Of a stretch of 64,000 bases of DNA, positions 18,256-26,976 are shown in pieces. Every line of letters begins with the position of its first letter. Positions within the stretch are counted from its first letter, which is position 1. This DNA comes from Sphingomonas sp. Leaf407 (lineage in GTDB: Bacteria; Pseudomonadota; Alphaproteobacteria; Sphingomonadales; Sphingomonadaceae), in NCBI RefSeq assembly GCF_001425385.1, contig NZ_LMQO01000001.1:124001-188000 (forward strand), in the 5' to 3' direction. The notes under the pieces are model-generated. The model saw only the letters and a list, made by a program, of their open reading frames with translations, did not search any database and was not told the DNA's origin. The translations under genes and the position numbers were made by a program.

Positions 18256-19284
18256 TCACGCGGCGCGAGGCGCGGCGTCCTTCGCTTCGAGCAGCGCGAT
18301 CAGCCCGCGCTCGTGCGCGGACAGGTGTTTGGCCGCGCGCGGCAGTGCCAGCGTGGTGCGGAACGCAGCCTGTCCGTCCTTCGCCAGATCGATCAGTAGC
18401 GGGTGGACATAGGATTTGCGCGCGATGGCGGGCGTATTGCCCAGCGCCTCGACGACGGGTTCGAGCATCGCCTTGAGGCTGATGTCCGCCTCCGCCTGCG
18501 CCAGCGCCTGAAACGCCAGCACGCTCGCCCCCCAGGTGCGGAAATGCTTGGCGGTGAAATCGCCGCCCATCGCCTCGCGGATATAGGCGTTGACGTCGCT
18601 GGAGGTGACGGGGTGTGCCTCGCCATCGTCGTCGATCCAGCGGAACAGATGCTGTCCCGGCAGGTCCTGGCACTTGCGCACGAAGCTGGCGAGCGAGCGG
18701 TCGGTGATGGTCAGCACGCGCAGCTTGCCCGACTTGGCGCGATACTGGAGCTTGAGCTTCGTGCCCGAGAGGTGCGCGTGGCGCTTGCGCAGCGTCGTCG
18801 CGCCGTAGCTCTTGTTCTCGCGCGCATAGCCTTCGTTGCCGACGCGCACCCGCCCCAGATCGAGCAGCCGCACCACCGCCGCCACCGCGCGTTCGCGGCT
18901 GAGCTTGCGCGCCTTCAGGTCGCGCTCGACCGCACGACGCAGGGCGGGCAGGGCATGGCCGAACGCGGCGCAGCGGTCGTATTTCGCCAGCTCGCGCGCC
19001 TCGCGGAAATCATTGTGATAGCGATATTGCTTGCGGCCCTTCTCGTCCCAGCCAATCGCCTGGATATGGCCGGCGGGGTCGGGGCAATACCATGCGTCGC
19101 GATAGGCGGGGGGCAGGCCGATCGCGTTCAACCGCTCGATTTCGCCCGTGTCGGTGATCCGCTTGCCGTCGGGGTCGCAATATTCCCATCCCTTGCCGCG
19201 CCGGCGGCGAGTGATGCCCGGCGTCTCGCAATCGGAGAAAACGCATCCCGGCGCACAATCGATCGGTTCGGCGCTCTCGGCCAT
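18256..19284 (-). CDS. DNA topoisomerase IB (poxvirus type)
   Basis: A 342-aa type IB topoisomerase. The catalytic Tyr is in ARKSYVHP (about residue 300), active-site Arg in RVGNEGYARENKSYG and KHFRTWGAS, and Lys in LKLQYRAKSGK. It relaxes supercoils by nicking one strand through a 3'-phosphotyrosine. Bacterial members are common in alphaproteobacteria. ATG 19284 is chosen over an in-frame codon 10 residues upstream. An EcfG-like element with one mismatch in the -10 faces it. Confidence 0.92.
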   Translation of the reverse strand: MAESAEPIDCAPGCVFSDCETPGITRRRRGKGWEYCDPDGKRITDTGEIERLNAIGLPPAYRDAWYCPDPAGHIQAIGWDEKGRKQYRYHNDFREARELAKYDRCAAFGHALPALRRAVERDLKARKLSRERAVAAVVRLLDLGRVRVGNEGYARENKSYGATTLRKRHAHLSGTKLKLQYRAKSGKLRVLTITDRSLASFVRKCQDLPGQHLFRWIDDDGEAHPVTSSDVNAYIREAMGGDFTAKHFRTWGASVLAFQALAQAEADISLKAMLEPVVEALGNTPAIARKSYVHPLLIDLAKDGQAAFRTTLALPRAAKHLSAHERGLIALLEAKDAAPRAA

Positions 19285-19312
19285 CGGCGTTCCCGTTTCA
19301 GCTCGTCGGATC

Positions 19313-19337
19313 AATGTTCGGCTCGTCGCTTCGTTCC
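19313..19337 (-). promoter_or_regulatory. Weak EcfG-like promoter facing topoisomerase IB-mscS
   Basis: On the minus strand GGAAC (19337-19333), 17 bases, then ATT where GTT is expected. The -35 sits back-to-back with the perfect EcfG element for the PfpI gene (GTTCCGGGAAC at 19333-19343). Confidence 0.4.
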
Positions 19338-19338
19338 G

Positions 19339-19363
19339 GGAACCCCGCCCGGACCAGCCTGTT
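19339..19363 (+). promoter_or_regulatory. Predicted EcfG (general stress sigma factor) promoter
   Basis: GGAAC at 19339-19343, 17-bp spacer, GTT at 19361-19363: an exact match to the known alphaproteobacterial EcfG pattern. A transcript starting near 19370 would have a leader of about 25 nt to ATG 19397. Confidence 0.75.
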
Positions 19364-19396
19364 GAGAGGCGGACTTACCCCTACGGAGACTGCCCC

Positions 19397-19951
19397 ATGG
19401 CCGACCTCACCAATGCCCGCGTGCTGATCCTCGCGACCGACGGGTTCGAGGAATCCGAACTGTTCGATCCGCGTCAGGCGCTGCTCGACGCCGGCGCGCA
19501 GGTGACGCTCGCATCGATCAAGACCGATCCGATCCAGGGCGTCGTCAACGACAGCGAGAAGGCGCGGACGATCACCCCCGACCTGACGCTCGACGACGTC
19601 GACACCGAACAGTTCGACATGCTCCTCCTGCCCGGCGGCGTCGGCAACCCCGACAAGCTGCGGATCGAGGAACGCGCGGTCGAGATCGTCAGCGAGTTCA
19701 TGGACGATGACAAGATCGTCGCCGCGATTTGTCACGCGCCGTGGCTGCTGGTCGAGGCCGACGTGGTCGACGGCCGCCGCGTGACGAGCTGGCCGTCGGT
19801 GCGCACCGACCTCGAAAACGCCGGGGCCGATGTGGTCGACGAGGAAGTCGTGATCGACGACAACCTCATCACCAGCCGCAAGCCCGCCGACATCCCCGCT
19901 TTCTCGAAGGCGATCCTCGAAGCGCTGGCGAGCGAGCTGGCCGAGGCGTGA
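19397..19951 (+). CDS. DJ-1/PfpI-family type 1 glutamine amidotransferase-like protein
   Basis: A 184-aa class I amidotransferase-like domain. The nucleophilic Cys is in AAICHAPWLL (about residue 115), with the acid in ATDGFEESE near the start. The pattern matches the YhbO/PfpI branch, linked to protein deglycation and stress protection; the exact activity is debated. CGGAG precedes ATG 19397. The EcfG-type promoter directly upstream predicts induction by the general stress response encoded at 49.6-53.6 kb. Confidence 0.9.
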   Translation: MADLTNARVLILATDGFEESELFDPRQALLDAGAQVTLASIKTDPIQGVVNDSEKARTITPDLTLDDVDTEQFDMLLLPGGVGNPDKLRIEERAVEIVSEFMDDDKIVAAICHAPWLLVEADVVDGRRVTSWPSVRTDLENAGADVVDEEVVIDDNLITSRKPADIPAFSKAILEALASELAEA

Positions 19952-20042
19952 GGGGCGCGGCGTGGCGGTTCGCCGCCGCGCCGGACGACCGGGCCGATCT
20001 ACATTCGCTTCGCTGACGCGGAACGACGGTTCCGTTCCTTTT

Positions 20043-20138
20043 CGTCACTCCCGCGAAGGCGGGAGTCCATATGCGCCAGCGTCGCGACTCCAGCCGAAAC
20101 GTCAGCGGTTATGGATTCCCGCCTTCGCGGGAATGACG
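20043..20138. repeat. Family A palindromic repeat
   Basis: A 96-bp element, CGTCACTCCCGCGAAGGCGG to GGGAATGACG, matching the copies at 3688, 12996 and 23395 in both arms and length. Confidence 0.9.
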
Positions 20139-20208
20139 GAAATGCACGTTTGTCCCAAAGATCGATCGGTTCTGGTGCCGGCCTATGGTCGGCGCTACGC
20201 TCCGGCGC

Positions 20209-20772
20209 ATGCGCGATATGAAGGCCGAAGCGGCGTTCCAGTCCTACCTTTTCCCCGGCGAACGCATCCGCTGGTCGGGTCGCCCCAGACAGGGGATCGC
20301 GTTCGGTGCAAGGGACATTTTCCTCATCCCGTTCTCGCTGCTGTGGGGTGGTTTCGCGATCTTCTGGAACGTGATGGTATGGTCCGAACCGTTCGGCGGC
20401 GGCGACGGTGCGCCGCCATTGTTCTTCCGGCTGTGGGGACTGCCGTTCCTGATTGTCGGCCTGTATCTGATCGCCGGCCGGTTCGTACACGACGCATGGC
20501 TGCGCAAGTCGCTGCGCTATGCCGTGTCCGACCAGCGCATTCTGATCCTGCGCAACCGCAAGTTCAGCTCGTTTGACATCGAACGGCTGCCGCGCCTCGA
20601 TCTCACCGAACATCGTGATGGTACGGGGACGATCGATTTCGGCCCTGCCAACATCTTCAGTGCCATGAACGGCATGGACTGGTGGGTTCCGGCGCTGAAC
20701 CGCTTCGGGCAGTTCTTCCGCATCGCCGCCCCGCGCGAGGTCTATCGCCTCATCCGCGAACCGCGCGCCTGA
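20209..20772 (+). CDS. Uncharacterised membrane protein with a PH-like tail
   Basis: A 187-aa protein with two membrane segments (DIFLIPFSLLWGGFAIFWNVMVW and LWGLPFLIVGLYLIAGRF) followed by a soluble beta-rich region (RYAVSDQRILILRNRKFSSFDI). The layout resembles bacterial PH-domain membrane proteins, but I cannot name a family firmly. The start is uncertain: ATGs at 20185, 20209 and 20218 are in frame. Its 3' end overlaps the convergent acyltransferase gene by 23 bp. Confidence 0.65.
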   Translation: MRDMKAEAAFQSYLFPGERIRWSGRPRQGIAFGARDIFLIPFSLLWGGFAIFWNVMVWSEPFGGGDGAPPLFFRLWGLPFLIVGLYLIAGRFVHDAWLRKSLRYAVSDQRILILRNRKFSSFDIERLPRLDLTEHRDGTGTIDFGPANIFSAMNGMDWWVPALNRFGQFFRIAAPREVYRLIREPRA

Positions 20773-21823
20773 CCGGTACTCGCCCCAGGCCGTTGACCCA
20801 GCGCTGCGCCGGCCGCTCGACGAAGCGGTAGAGCAGCCCCGACGCCACCACGACTGCCCCGAAATACGCCATCACGACGCCCCATGGCGCGGCGGCGGCA
20901 TCGGTCACGAACAACAGCTTGAACACGAACCACATCGGGTAATGCGCCAGATAGGTCGCATAGCTGACCTCGCCCAGCCAATGGACCCAGCGCCCCTCCA
21001 GCATATTGCCCGCCCGCCCGGCGGTAAGCGCCAGCGCGAGGAGCAGCGCGGCGAAGCCGACCGGCGCGGCGAGCAACTCGTTCAGCCACCCCGCCGCAAA
21101 ACCGCCGAGCATCGTCAGCCCGATCAGCGCGGCCCCCACCGCGACGCCGGGCACCGCGTGCCAGCGCAGATACAGCGCGGCGACGATCGTGCCCGAGGTG
21201 AACTCGCCGATACAACGCGCCACGCCATATTGGCCGACGTCGCCGTTCATCCCGTGCTCGCCCCGGCTGGCGAGCAGCAGCGCCACCGCCAGCGTCGCGA
21301 CGGCGATCGCCAGCAGCGCCAAGCCGGTCGAGCGGCGCCGCCAGTCGACGCTCACCGCCGCCACCGGAAACAGCAGATACGCCGCGAACTCCGCCGAGAT
21401 CGACCACGCCGGGTCGTTCCACGCCAGCGCATGCCCGGTCCCCCAGCTCTGCACCAGCACGACATGCAGCGGCAGCGCGCCCCACGGAAACTGGTCGCCT
21501 ACCTCGCGCCCGCTCAGCCCCATCGCCGCCGCCAAAACGACCGTCCCCGCCAGCACGAACCAGTGCAGCGGCACCACCCGCGCGAACCGCTTGCGCAGGA
21601 AGGGCAGGACGGCGCGCCACCCCTCGGCGGCGAAGCGTGGGCCCCATGCCAGCGCGATGACGAAGCCTGAGAGCAGAAAGAAGAAATCGACCGCGAGATA
21701 GCCCTTGTCGAGCACCGCCATCACCGGGGCCGGCACGCCGACCAGCGAATGGCGCAGGTGAAAGAACACCACCAACCACGCCGCGATCCCGCGCGCGCCG
21801 GTCAGCGCCTTCAACTCGCTCAT
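20750..21823 (-). CDS. Acyltransferase family 3 (OafA/NodX type) membrane protein
   Basis: A 357-aa, roughly ten-helix acyltransferase-3 protein. The N-terminal signature LKALTGARGIAAWLVVFFHLRHS carries the conserved catalytic-type His. FFFLLSGFVIALAWG follows and the family end motif YRFVERPAQRW closes it. Such enzymes O-acetylate or succinylate polysaccharides and lipids on the periplasmic side. It overlaps the upstream O-antigen ligase-like gene by 4 nt, so a role in decorating the same polymer is inferred. Confidence 0.9.
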   Translation of the reverse strand: MSELKALTGARGIAAWLVVFFHLRHSLVGVPAPVMAVLDKGYLAVDFFFLLSGFVIALAWGPRFAAEGWRAVLPFLRKRFARVVPLHWFVLAGTVVLAAAMGLSGREVGDQFPWGALPLHVVLVQSWGTGHALAWNDPAWSISAEFAAYLLFPVAAVSVDWRRRSTGLALLAIAVATLAVALLLASRGEHGMNGDVGQYGVARCIGEFTSGTIVAALYLRWHAVPGVAVGAALIGLTMLGGFAAGWLNELLAAPVGFAALLLALALTAGRAGNMLEGRWVHWLGEVSYATYLAHYPMWFVFKLLFVTDAAAAPWGVVMAYFGAVVVASGLLYRFVERPAQRWVNGLGRVPVRRAVRG

Positions 21824-23169
21824 GCCGGGACACGCGCCCGTCGCTGGATCGGCCGCCATGCGCCCTCGGCACGCTTCCTCGCCAGATAGGTGTCGAGCCC
21901 GATCTGCGCACCGATCAGCATGAATACGAACGGCTGGAACGCGATCGCGATGAAATTCGCGCCGAACAGATAGACGATATGCCCGTTCTGGAGCGCCCCG
22001 GCCAAGGGCGCGACCCAACCCTCACCGTCGCCCGGCTTGGCATAGCGCCGCCGCAGCACCTCCATGCGGAATAGCCCGCCAAGGTTGATCGCCAGCCACA
22101 GGAACAGCCCCGGCCAGCCCTGTTCGCCCAGCATCTCGAAATAGGCGCTGTGATAGGCGCGGCCCTTGTCGACCTCCAGATCGCGGCGGACCGTCTGGTT
22201 GTTGCCCTGTCCGGTGACGGCGACCTTGTCATAGCGGATCTGGTTCTGGCGATACGCCTCGAACCCGCCGCCGAAGGGGTGATTCTTCACATAGTCGAGC
22301 GTCCACATCCACACCGCGATCCGGGTCGAGGCCGACGCATCGGACTGGTAGGTGCCGATCGTCTCCATCCGCTGGGTGAACGCGCTCGGCAGGAACGGCA
22401 CCGCCATCACCGCCGCCGCGCCCGCCGCCATCAGATAGGTCAACCGCCGCTTCACGTCGCGCAGCATCAGCACGCCCAAGAGGCCGATGCACAGCAACCC
22501 GGTGCGGGTCGAGGTGCCGACCGGGATCAGCAGGCATGAGAACACCAGCGCATAGCAAAAGCCCCGCACCCGCCAGTCGGGAACATAGACCGTGCCGTAT
22601 TTGCTGAACCACAGGATCAGCGGGATGATCGCGATCGCGACCGTCGAGATCGTCGATCCTTCGTACAGCCCGGCGTTGTTCGACACCATCAGGTTGAGTT
22701 CGCCGTAACCGCCACCCGACCCCAATGTCTTGATGCCGCCGACGATGATGATCGACGCCGCCGACAGCACCATGAACAGCAGCAGCGATTCGATCCGCAA
22801 CCGGGTGCGCAGCGTCAGCGGCAGGAAGATCGCGAAGGCCAGCGCCTTCCACACCCATTCCCATTTGAACTGCGCGTCGACCGGGAAATCGGCGCCCTTG
22901 GTGGTCCACAGGCAGTAAAGCAGCAGCGCCAGCATCAGCCCCTGCCGGGGCGCGATGCGCGTATCGCGCTTGTCGTCGACCACGACCCATGCCCCGATCG
23001 CGCAGGCGGCGGCGATCAGCGAAATCTGGATCGAATTGAGCAGCATGTAGGTGAGCCGCTGAGGTGCTACGATGTCGATATAGACATAGGTCAGCACGAA
23101 CACGAACGGCCGATGCAACCCCATGCCGAACAGCGCGACCAGAAACGCAATGAACGCAAGGTCACGCAC
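21820..23169 (-). CDS. O-antigen ligase/polymerase-like membrane protein (exosortase-associated O-glycosylation ligase type)
   Basis: A 449-aa polytopic protein with about ten helices and a large periplasmic loop (about residues 275-345, containing ASASTRIAVWMWTLDYVKNHP). This matches the Wzy/WaaL ligase fold and the group annotated as putative O-glycosylation ligase associated with exosortase A. It would join glycan from a lipid carrier to an acceptor. The start is GTG 23169, overlapping a 46-aa upstream ORF by 8 nt. The neighbouring acyltransferase and glycosyltransferase support an envelope glycan role. Confidence 0.85.
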   Translation of the reverse strand: MRDLAFIAFLVALFGMGLHRPFVFVLTYVYIDIVAPQRLTYMLLNSIQISLIAAACAIGAWVVVDDKRDTRIAPRQGLMLALLLYCLWTTKGADFPVDAQFKWEWVWKALAFAIFLPLTLRTRLRIESLLLFMVLSAASIIIVGGIKTLGSGGGYGELNLMVSNNAGLYEGSTISTVAIAIIPLILWFSKYGTVYVPDWRVRGFCYALVFSCLLIPVGTSTRTGLLCIGLLGVLMLRDVKRRLTYLMAAGAAAVMAVPFLPSAFTQRMETIGTYQSDASASTRIAVWMWTLDYVKNHPFGGGFEAYRQNQIRYDKVAVTGQGNNQTVRRDLEVDKGRAYHSAYFEMLGEQGWPGLFLWLAINLGGLFRMEVLRRRYAKPGDGEGWVAPLAGALQNGHIVYLFGANFIAIAFQPFVFMLIGAQIGLDTYLARKRAEGAWRPIQRRARVPA

Positions 23170-23302
23170 CGAAACGGTCTTTCTTCGCGCGCTGCATCGA
23201 CTCGACCTCGCCCTCGCGGTCGAGGTCGTCGCGCCGCAGCAGCCGCCATACCGCGAACAGCATCAGCACATGGGTAAGGCCCAGCGAGAAATTGTCGATC
23301 AT
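23162..23302 (-). CDS. 46-aa membrane-anchored small protein
   Basis: A short ORF: a hydrophobic helix (FSLGLTHVLMLFAVWRLLRR) followed by a charged tail rich in Asp, Glu and Lys (DDLDREGEVESMQRAKKDRF). Its stop overlaps the GTG start of the ligase-like gene by 8 nt, so the two are probably coupled. A single helix plus charged tail upstream of a polymerase suggests an accessory or regulatory subunit, but that is inference. Confidence 0.65.
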   Translation of the reverse strand: MIDNFSLGLTHVLMLFAVWRLLRRDDLDREGEVESMQRAKKDRFGA

Positions 23303-23394
23303 CGGCCAGACCCTTCGCGTGTCGCGCCAGCCTTAGGCGACGGGGATTGATGCGACGTTAAGGGCGGGGGGCGGCCCGTCACCCCCGGCCTTCC

Positions 23395-23491
23395 CGTCAT
23401 CCCGGCGAAGGCCGGGATCCATGGTCACGAAGCGCATCGCAAGGGCCGCACCGGCCCGTATCCGTGGATTCCGGCCTGCGCCGGAATGACG
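23395..23491. repeat. Family A palindromic repeat (diverged)
   Basis: A 97-bp element, CGTCATCCCGGCGAAGGCCG to CGGAATGACG. The arms carry compensating changes relative to the other copies (CCCGGC/GCCGGG in place of TCCCGC/GCGGGA), so the hairpin is kept while the sequence drifts. Confidence 0.85.
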
Positions 23492-23527
23492 GAAGGGGGT
23501 AGGGGCAACCGCGACCCCGCCAAACCA

Positions 23528-24670
23528 CTACCCCCGAACGATCCCCAGATACGCATCGAGCACCGCCTGATTGGCGCGGTCCCATTGATAGCCCCCGGCA
23601 TCCTCATGGCCCGCGATCCCCATCTGCCACCGCAGCGACGCATCCTCGCACAACCGCGCGATCGCGTCGGCATAGGCGGGCACGTCGCGCGGCGGCACCA
23701 GAAATCCGGTGCGGCGATCGTCGACCAGCCCCACCGCGCCCGATGCGCGCGCCGCGACCACCGGCACGCCCGCCGCCATCGCCTCCAGCGTGACGTTGCC
23801 GAACGTCTCGGTGATCGACGGGTTGAAGAACACATCCATCGACGCGACCGCCCGGCCCAGATCGTCGCCCGATCGGAACCCCGCGAACACCGCATGCGGC
23901 ACGGCCTGCGCGAACCAGTCGCGTGCCGGGCCTTCGCCGATCACGAGGATGCGGTGCTTGACCCCGCGCCGCTGCAATTCCTTGGCGACCTCGGAAAAAA
24001 TGTCGAGGCCCTTCTCCAGCACCAGCCGCCCGAGAAAGCTGACCGCGACCTCGTCGTCGCCGATCCCCAGCGACCGCCGCCAGTCGAGATCGCGCATCGC
24101 CGGGTGGAACCGCGCGTGGTTGACGCCGCGCGACCAGATGCCGATCGGTGAGGTGACGCCCCATTCGCGCAGCAACTCGGCCATGCCGCGCCCGGGCACC
24201 ATCACCTGATCGGCGCGGTTGTAGAAGCGCTTCGACAGCGCGACCGCGAGGGGTTCGAGAAAGCCGATCTTGTAATATTGCGGATACGTCTCGAACCGGG
24301 TGTGGAGCGAGGCGAGGGTCGCGACCCCCTTGTCGCGCGCCCAGCTCAAGGCGCGGTGGCCGAGGATGTCGGGCGCGGCGACATGGACGATGTTGGGGGC
24401 GAAGGCCTCCAGATCGGCGCGGACCCGGCGCGGCAGCCCGCGCGCGAGCTTATACTCGCCGCGTCCGCCCGGCATGCCGAACGCGGGCACGCTCACCAGA
24501 TCGCCGGTCGGCGGGAAGGCGGGCTTGTCGATGGTCGGCGAATAGACGCGCAACGCGACGCCCCGGTCGAGCATGTGGCGGGCGAGCAGGTTCAGCGCCT
24601 GGTTCGCGCCGTCGCGGACGTAATTATAGTTTCCGCTGAACATCGCGACGCGCAGGTGGGAAGGCTTCAT
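23528..24670 (-). CDS. Glycosyltransferase family 4 (GT-B fold)
   Basis: A 380-aa retaining GT-B glycosyltransferase. The N-terminal acceptor domain begins RVAMFSGNYNYVRDGANQAL. The donor domain has VSFLGRLVLEKGLDIF (about residue 215) and the E-x7-E motif in ITETFGNVTLEAMAAGVPVV (about 295). It resembles GDP-mannose-dependent alpha-mannosyltransferases of envelope lipid or glycan synthesis; donor and acceptor are not proven. It lies upstream of the ligase-like and acyltransferase genes on the same strand. Confidence 0.9.
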   Translation of the reverse strand: MKPSHLRVAMFSGNYNYVRDGANQALNLLARHMLDRGVALRVYSPTIDKPAFPPTGDLVSVPAFGMPGGRGEYKLARGLPRRVRADLEAFAPNIVHVAAPDILGHRALSWARDKGVATLASLHTRFETYPQYYKIGFLEPLAVALSKRFYNRADQVMVPGRGMAELLREWGVTSPIGIWSRGVNHARFHPAMRDLDWRRSLGIGDDEVAVSFLGRLVLEKGLDIFSEVAKELQRRGVKHRILVIGEGPARDWFAQAVPHAVFAGFRSGDDLGRAVASMDVFFNPSITETFGNVTLEAMAAGVPVVAARASGAVGLVDDRRTGFLVPPRDVPAYADAIARLCEDASLRWQMGIAGHEDAGGYQWDRANQAVLDAYLGIVRG

Positions 24671-24707
24671 CGCCGCCGCATAGCGCCGGAACGCATCGCA
24701 CGCTACC

Positions 24708-24732
24708 GGAACGCTTGCCGCCGCTGCCGGTT
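24708..24732 (+). promoter_or_regulatory. Predicted EcfG promoter of the DUF2945 gene
   Basis: GGAAC at 24708-24712, 17-bp spacer, GTT at 24730-24732. A start near 24739 gives a short leader to ATG 24759. Confidence 0.7.
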
Positions 24733-24758
24733 GACCCCGCCGACAACAGGAGCGGGCA

Positions 24759-24971
24759 ATGAGCGACAGCTATAAAAAGGGTGCGACGGTCGAATGGTCG
24801 TGGGGCAACGGCACCGCGACCGGCAAGGTCGAGGAACGCTTCGAACGCCGCGTCCAGCGCACGATCAAGGGATCGAAGATCACCAAGAACGGCACCAAGG
24901 ACAACCCCGCCTATCTGATCGAGCAGGACGACGGTGCCAAGGTCCTGAAACGCGGCAGCGAGCTGAACTGA
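24759..24971 (+). CDS. DUF2945 (Tudor-like, hypervirulence-associated) small protein
   Basis: A 70-aa basic protein: KKGATVEWSWGNGTATGKV, then a positively charged middle (RRVQRTIKGSKITKNGTKDN) and YLIEQDDGAKVLKRGSEL. This is the DUF2945 pattern, a small beta-barrel fold found in many soil bacteria and fungi and of unknown function. ACAGGAG at 24745 is a good ribosome-binding site. The EcfG-type promoter upstream marks it as a probable general stress gene. Confidence 0.85.
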   Translation: MSDSYKKGATVEWSWGNGTATGKVEERFERRVQRTIKGSKITKNGTKDNPAYLIEQDDGAKVLKRGSELN

Positions 24972-24973
24972 CG

Positions 24974-25008
24974 CCTCCCCTTCAGGGGAGGGGCCGGGGG
25001 AGAGGAAG
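24974..25008. repeat. Short hairpin of the CCCTCTCCCC repeat family
   Basis: CCTCCCC, TTCA, GGGGAGG at 24974-24991, followed by GGCCGGGGGAGAGGAAG. It lies directly after the DUF2945 stop and may end that transcript. Confidence 0.7.
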
Positions 25009-25101
25009 TCGACCCAAGCCCCCCGATCCCGCCAGCCACCCTTGCGCCACCTCCACCGCGCGCTATCCTCGCCGATACGGCAACGGGGACAGGGCAGGGT
25101 G

Positions 25102-25536
25102 ATGCGCGACGAACCTTCGGCGGACCGGGCGCTGCCCGATCCGAAATTCGCCTATGATTATTTCAAGAGCATGGCCTCGGTCAGCGTGGCGACGCTGGGT
25201 GGCATCCTGACGCTGGGCGAGGCGGTGTTCGGAACCCGCATCTCGCCGCTGCAAATGGGGCTGGCCGCGTTGCCGGTCGCGATCTCGGGCATGCTGGCGC
25301 TCCAGGGCAAGACCGACATCATGCAATATTGTCAGGGGATCAAGCCGCCGCTCGACAGTTCGCGGCTCGCGCTCCGGCTGGTGCCGTCGTTCTACGGGCT
25401 GGGTGTTGGCATCTTCCTCGCCTTCCTCACCCTGTCCTATGTCGCGCCCGATGTCGCCGCACGGCTGGGCGCGCGCCCGGTCGAGGCGCATGCCACCGGC
25501 AACCCCGAAGGCCCGGTCGCCGAACCGCGCCGCTGA
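25102..25536 (+). CDS. Hypothetical membrane protein
   Basis: A 144-aa protein, not recognised. Two or three hydrophobic segments (MASVSVATLGGILTLGE, MGLAALPVAISGMLAL, SFYGLGVGIFLAFLTLSYVA) follow a short charged N-terminus, and the Pro/Ala-rich tail is disordered. Start is ATG 25102, preceded by GCAGGG. It lies 65 bp upstream of radA on the same strand. Confidence 0.65.
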   Translation: MRDEPSADRALPDPKFAYDYFKSMASVSVATLGGILTLGEAVFGTRISPLQMGLAALPVAISGMLALQGKTDIMQYCQGIKPPLDSSRLALRLVPSFYGLGVGIFLAFLTLSYVAPDVAARLGARPVEAHATGNPEGPVAEPRR

Positions 25537-25601
25537 ACCGGGCAACCCGCGTTGGGGACGGCATATTCCCCTTTCGTTCCCCATCTGCTAGGCGCGGCGG
25601 C

Positions 25602-26972
25602 ATGGCAAAACCCCAGAAGCGCTACGTCTGCCAGCAGTGCGGATCGGTCACGTCGAAATGGGCGGGGCAATGCGCCGATTGCGGTGAATGGAACACGCTG
25701 GTCGAGGATGCCGGCGCGGTCGTCACCCCGTTTTCGGCGCGGCACAACCTGCAAAGCGGCGGACGGCCGATCCTGCTCTCCGGCCTCGACACCGACATCG
25801 CGCTGCCCGACCGCCTCACCACCGGCATCGCCGAACTCGACCGCGCGCTGGGCGGCGGCTTCGTCGAGGGATCGGCGACGCTGATCGGCGGCGATCCCGG
25901 TATCGGCAAGTCGACGCTGCTGCTACAGGCCGCTGCGAAGCTCGCGCTGGCGGGCAAGGGCGTCGCCTATGTCTCGGGCGAGGAGGCGGCCGATCAGGTG
26001 CGGCTGCGCGCGCGTCGCCTGGGCCTCGGCAACGCGCCGGTGCAACTGGCGGCGGCGACGTCGGTGCGCGACATATTGACGACGTTCGGCGGCGGCGCCG
26101 CGCCCGATCTGCTCATCATCGATTCGATCCAGACGATGCACAGCGACCTGATCGAAGGCGCGCCGGGCACCGTCAGCCAGGTCCGCGCCTCGTCGGGTGA
26201 ACTGATCCGCTTCGCCAAGGAACGCGGCACCGCCGTCGTGCTCGTCGGCCATGTCACCAAGGACGGATCGATCGCCGGGCCGCGCGTGCTCGAACACATG
26301 GTCGACACCGTGCTGGCGTTCGAGGGCGAGCGCAGCCACCAGTATCGCATCCTGCGCGCGGTCAAGAACCGCTTCGGCGGCACCGACGAGATCGGCGTGT
26401 TCGCAATGGAGAGCGAGGGCCTGTCGGAAATCTCCAACCCGTCCTCGCTGTTCCTGACCAGCCGCGACGAGAATGTGACGGGCACCGTCGTCTTCCCCGC
26501 GCTCGAGGGCACCCGCCCGGTGCTGGTCGAGGTGCAGGCGTTGACCGTCCGGCTGGCGTCGGGGGCGACGCCGCGTCGTGCGGTGGTCGGCTGGGATTCG
26601 GGCCGGCTGGCGATGATCCTCGCGGTGTTGGAGGCGCGCTGCGGCCTCGCCTTCGCCACGGCCGAAGTCTATCTCAATATCGCCGGCGGCTACCGCGTGA
26701 CCGATCCCGCCGCCGATCTGGCGGTCGCCGCAGCACTCGTCTCGGCGCTGTCCGAACGGCCGCTGCCCGCCGACGCGATCGTGTTCGGCGAGATCGCGCT
26801 GTCGGGCGAGGTCCGCCCGGTCGCCCACGGCGCGCTGCGTTTGAAGGAAGCCGGCAAACTGGGCTTCGGCCGCGCGCTCGTCCCCGCCGCGCAGACGGCG
26901 GAGGGCGGCGCGCTCAAACTGTCGAGCTTCAAGGACCTGTCGAGGTTCGTCGATCATATGCTGGGGCGGTAG
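25602..26972 (+). CDS. radA: DNA repair protein RadA
   Basis: A 456-aa RecA-like helicase of recombination intermediates. A four-Cys zinc finger (YVCQQCG...GQCADCG, residues 9-30) is followed by Walker A GGDPGIGKSTLL (about 100), Walker B LLIIDSIQTM, and the RadA-specific KNRFG loop (about 255). A C-terminal Lon-protease-like domain lacks proteolytic residues. It drives branch migration in homologous recombination. Length is typical. Confidence 0.96.
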   Translation: MAKPQKRYVCQQCGSVTSKWAGQCADCGEWNTLVEDAGAVVTPFSARHNLQSGGRPILLSGLDTDIALPDRLTTGIAELDRALGGGFVEGSATLIGGDPGIGKSTLLLQAAAKLALAGKGVAYVSGEEAADQVRLRARRLGLGNAPVQLAAATSVRDILTTFGGGAAPDLLIIDSIQTMHSDLIEGAPGTVSQVRASSGELIRFAKERGTAVVLVGHVTKDGSIAGPRVLEHMVDTVLAFEGERSHQYRILRAVKNRFGGTDEIGVFAMESEGLSEISNPSSLFLTSRDENVTGTVVFPALEGTRPVLVEVQALTVRLASGATPRRAVVGWDSGRLAMILAVLEARCGLAFATAEVYLNIAGGYRVTDPAADLAVAAALVSALSERPLPADAIVFGEIALSGEVRPVAHGALRLKEAGKLGFGRALVPAAQTAEGGALKLSSFKDLSRFVDHMLGR

Positions 26973-26976
26973 TTCA

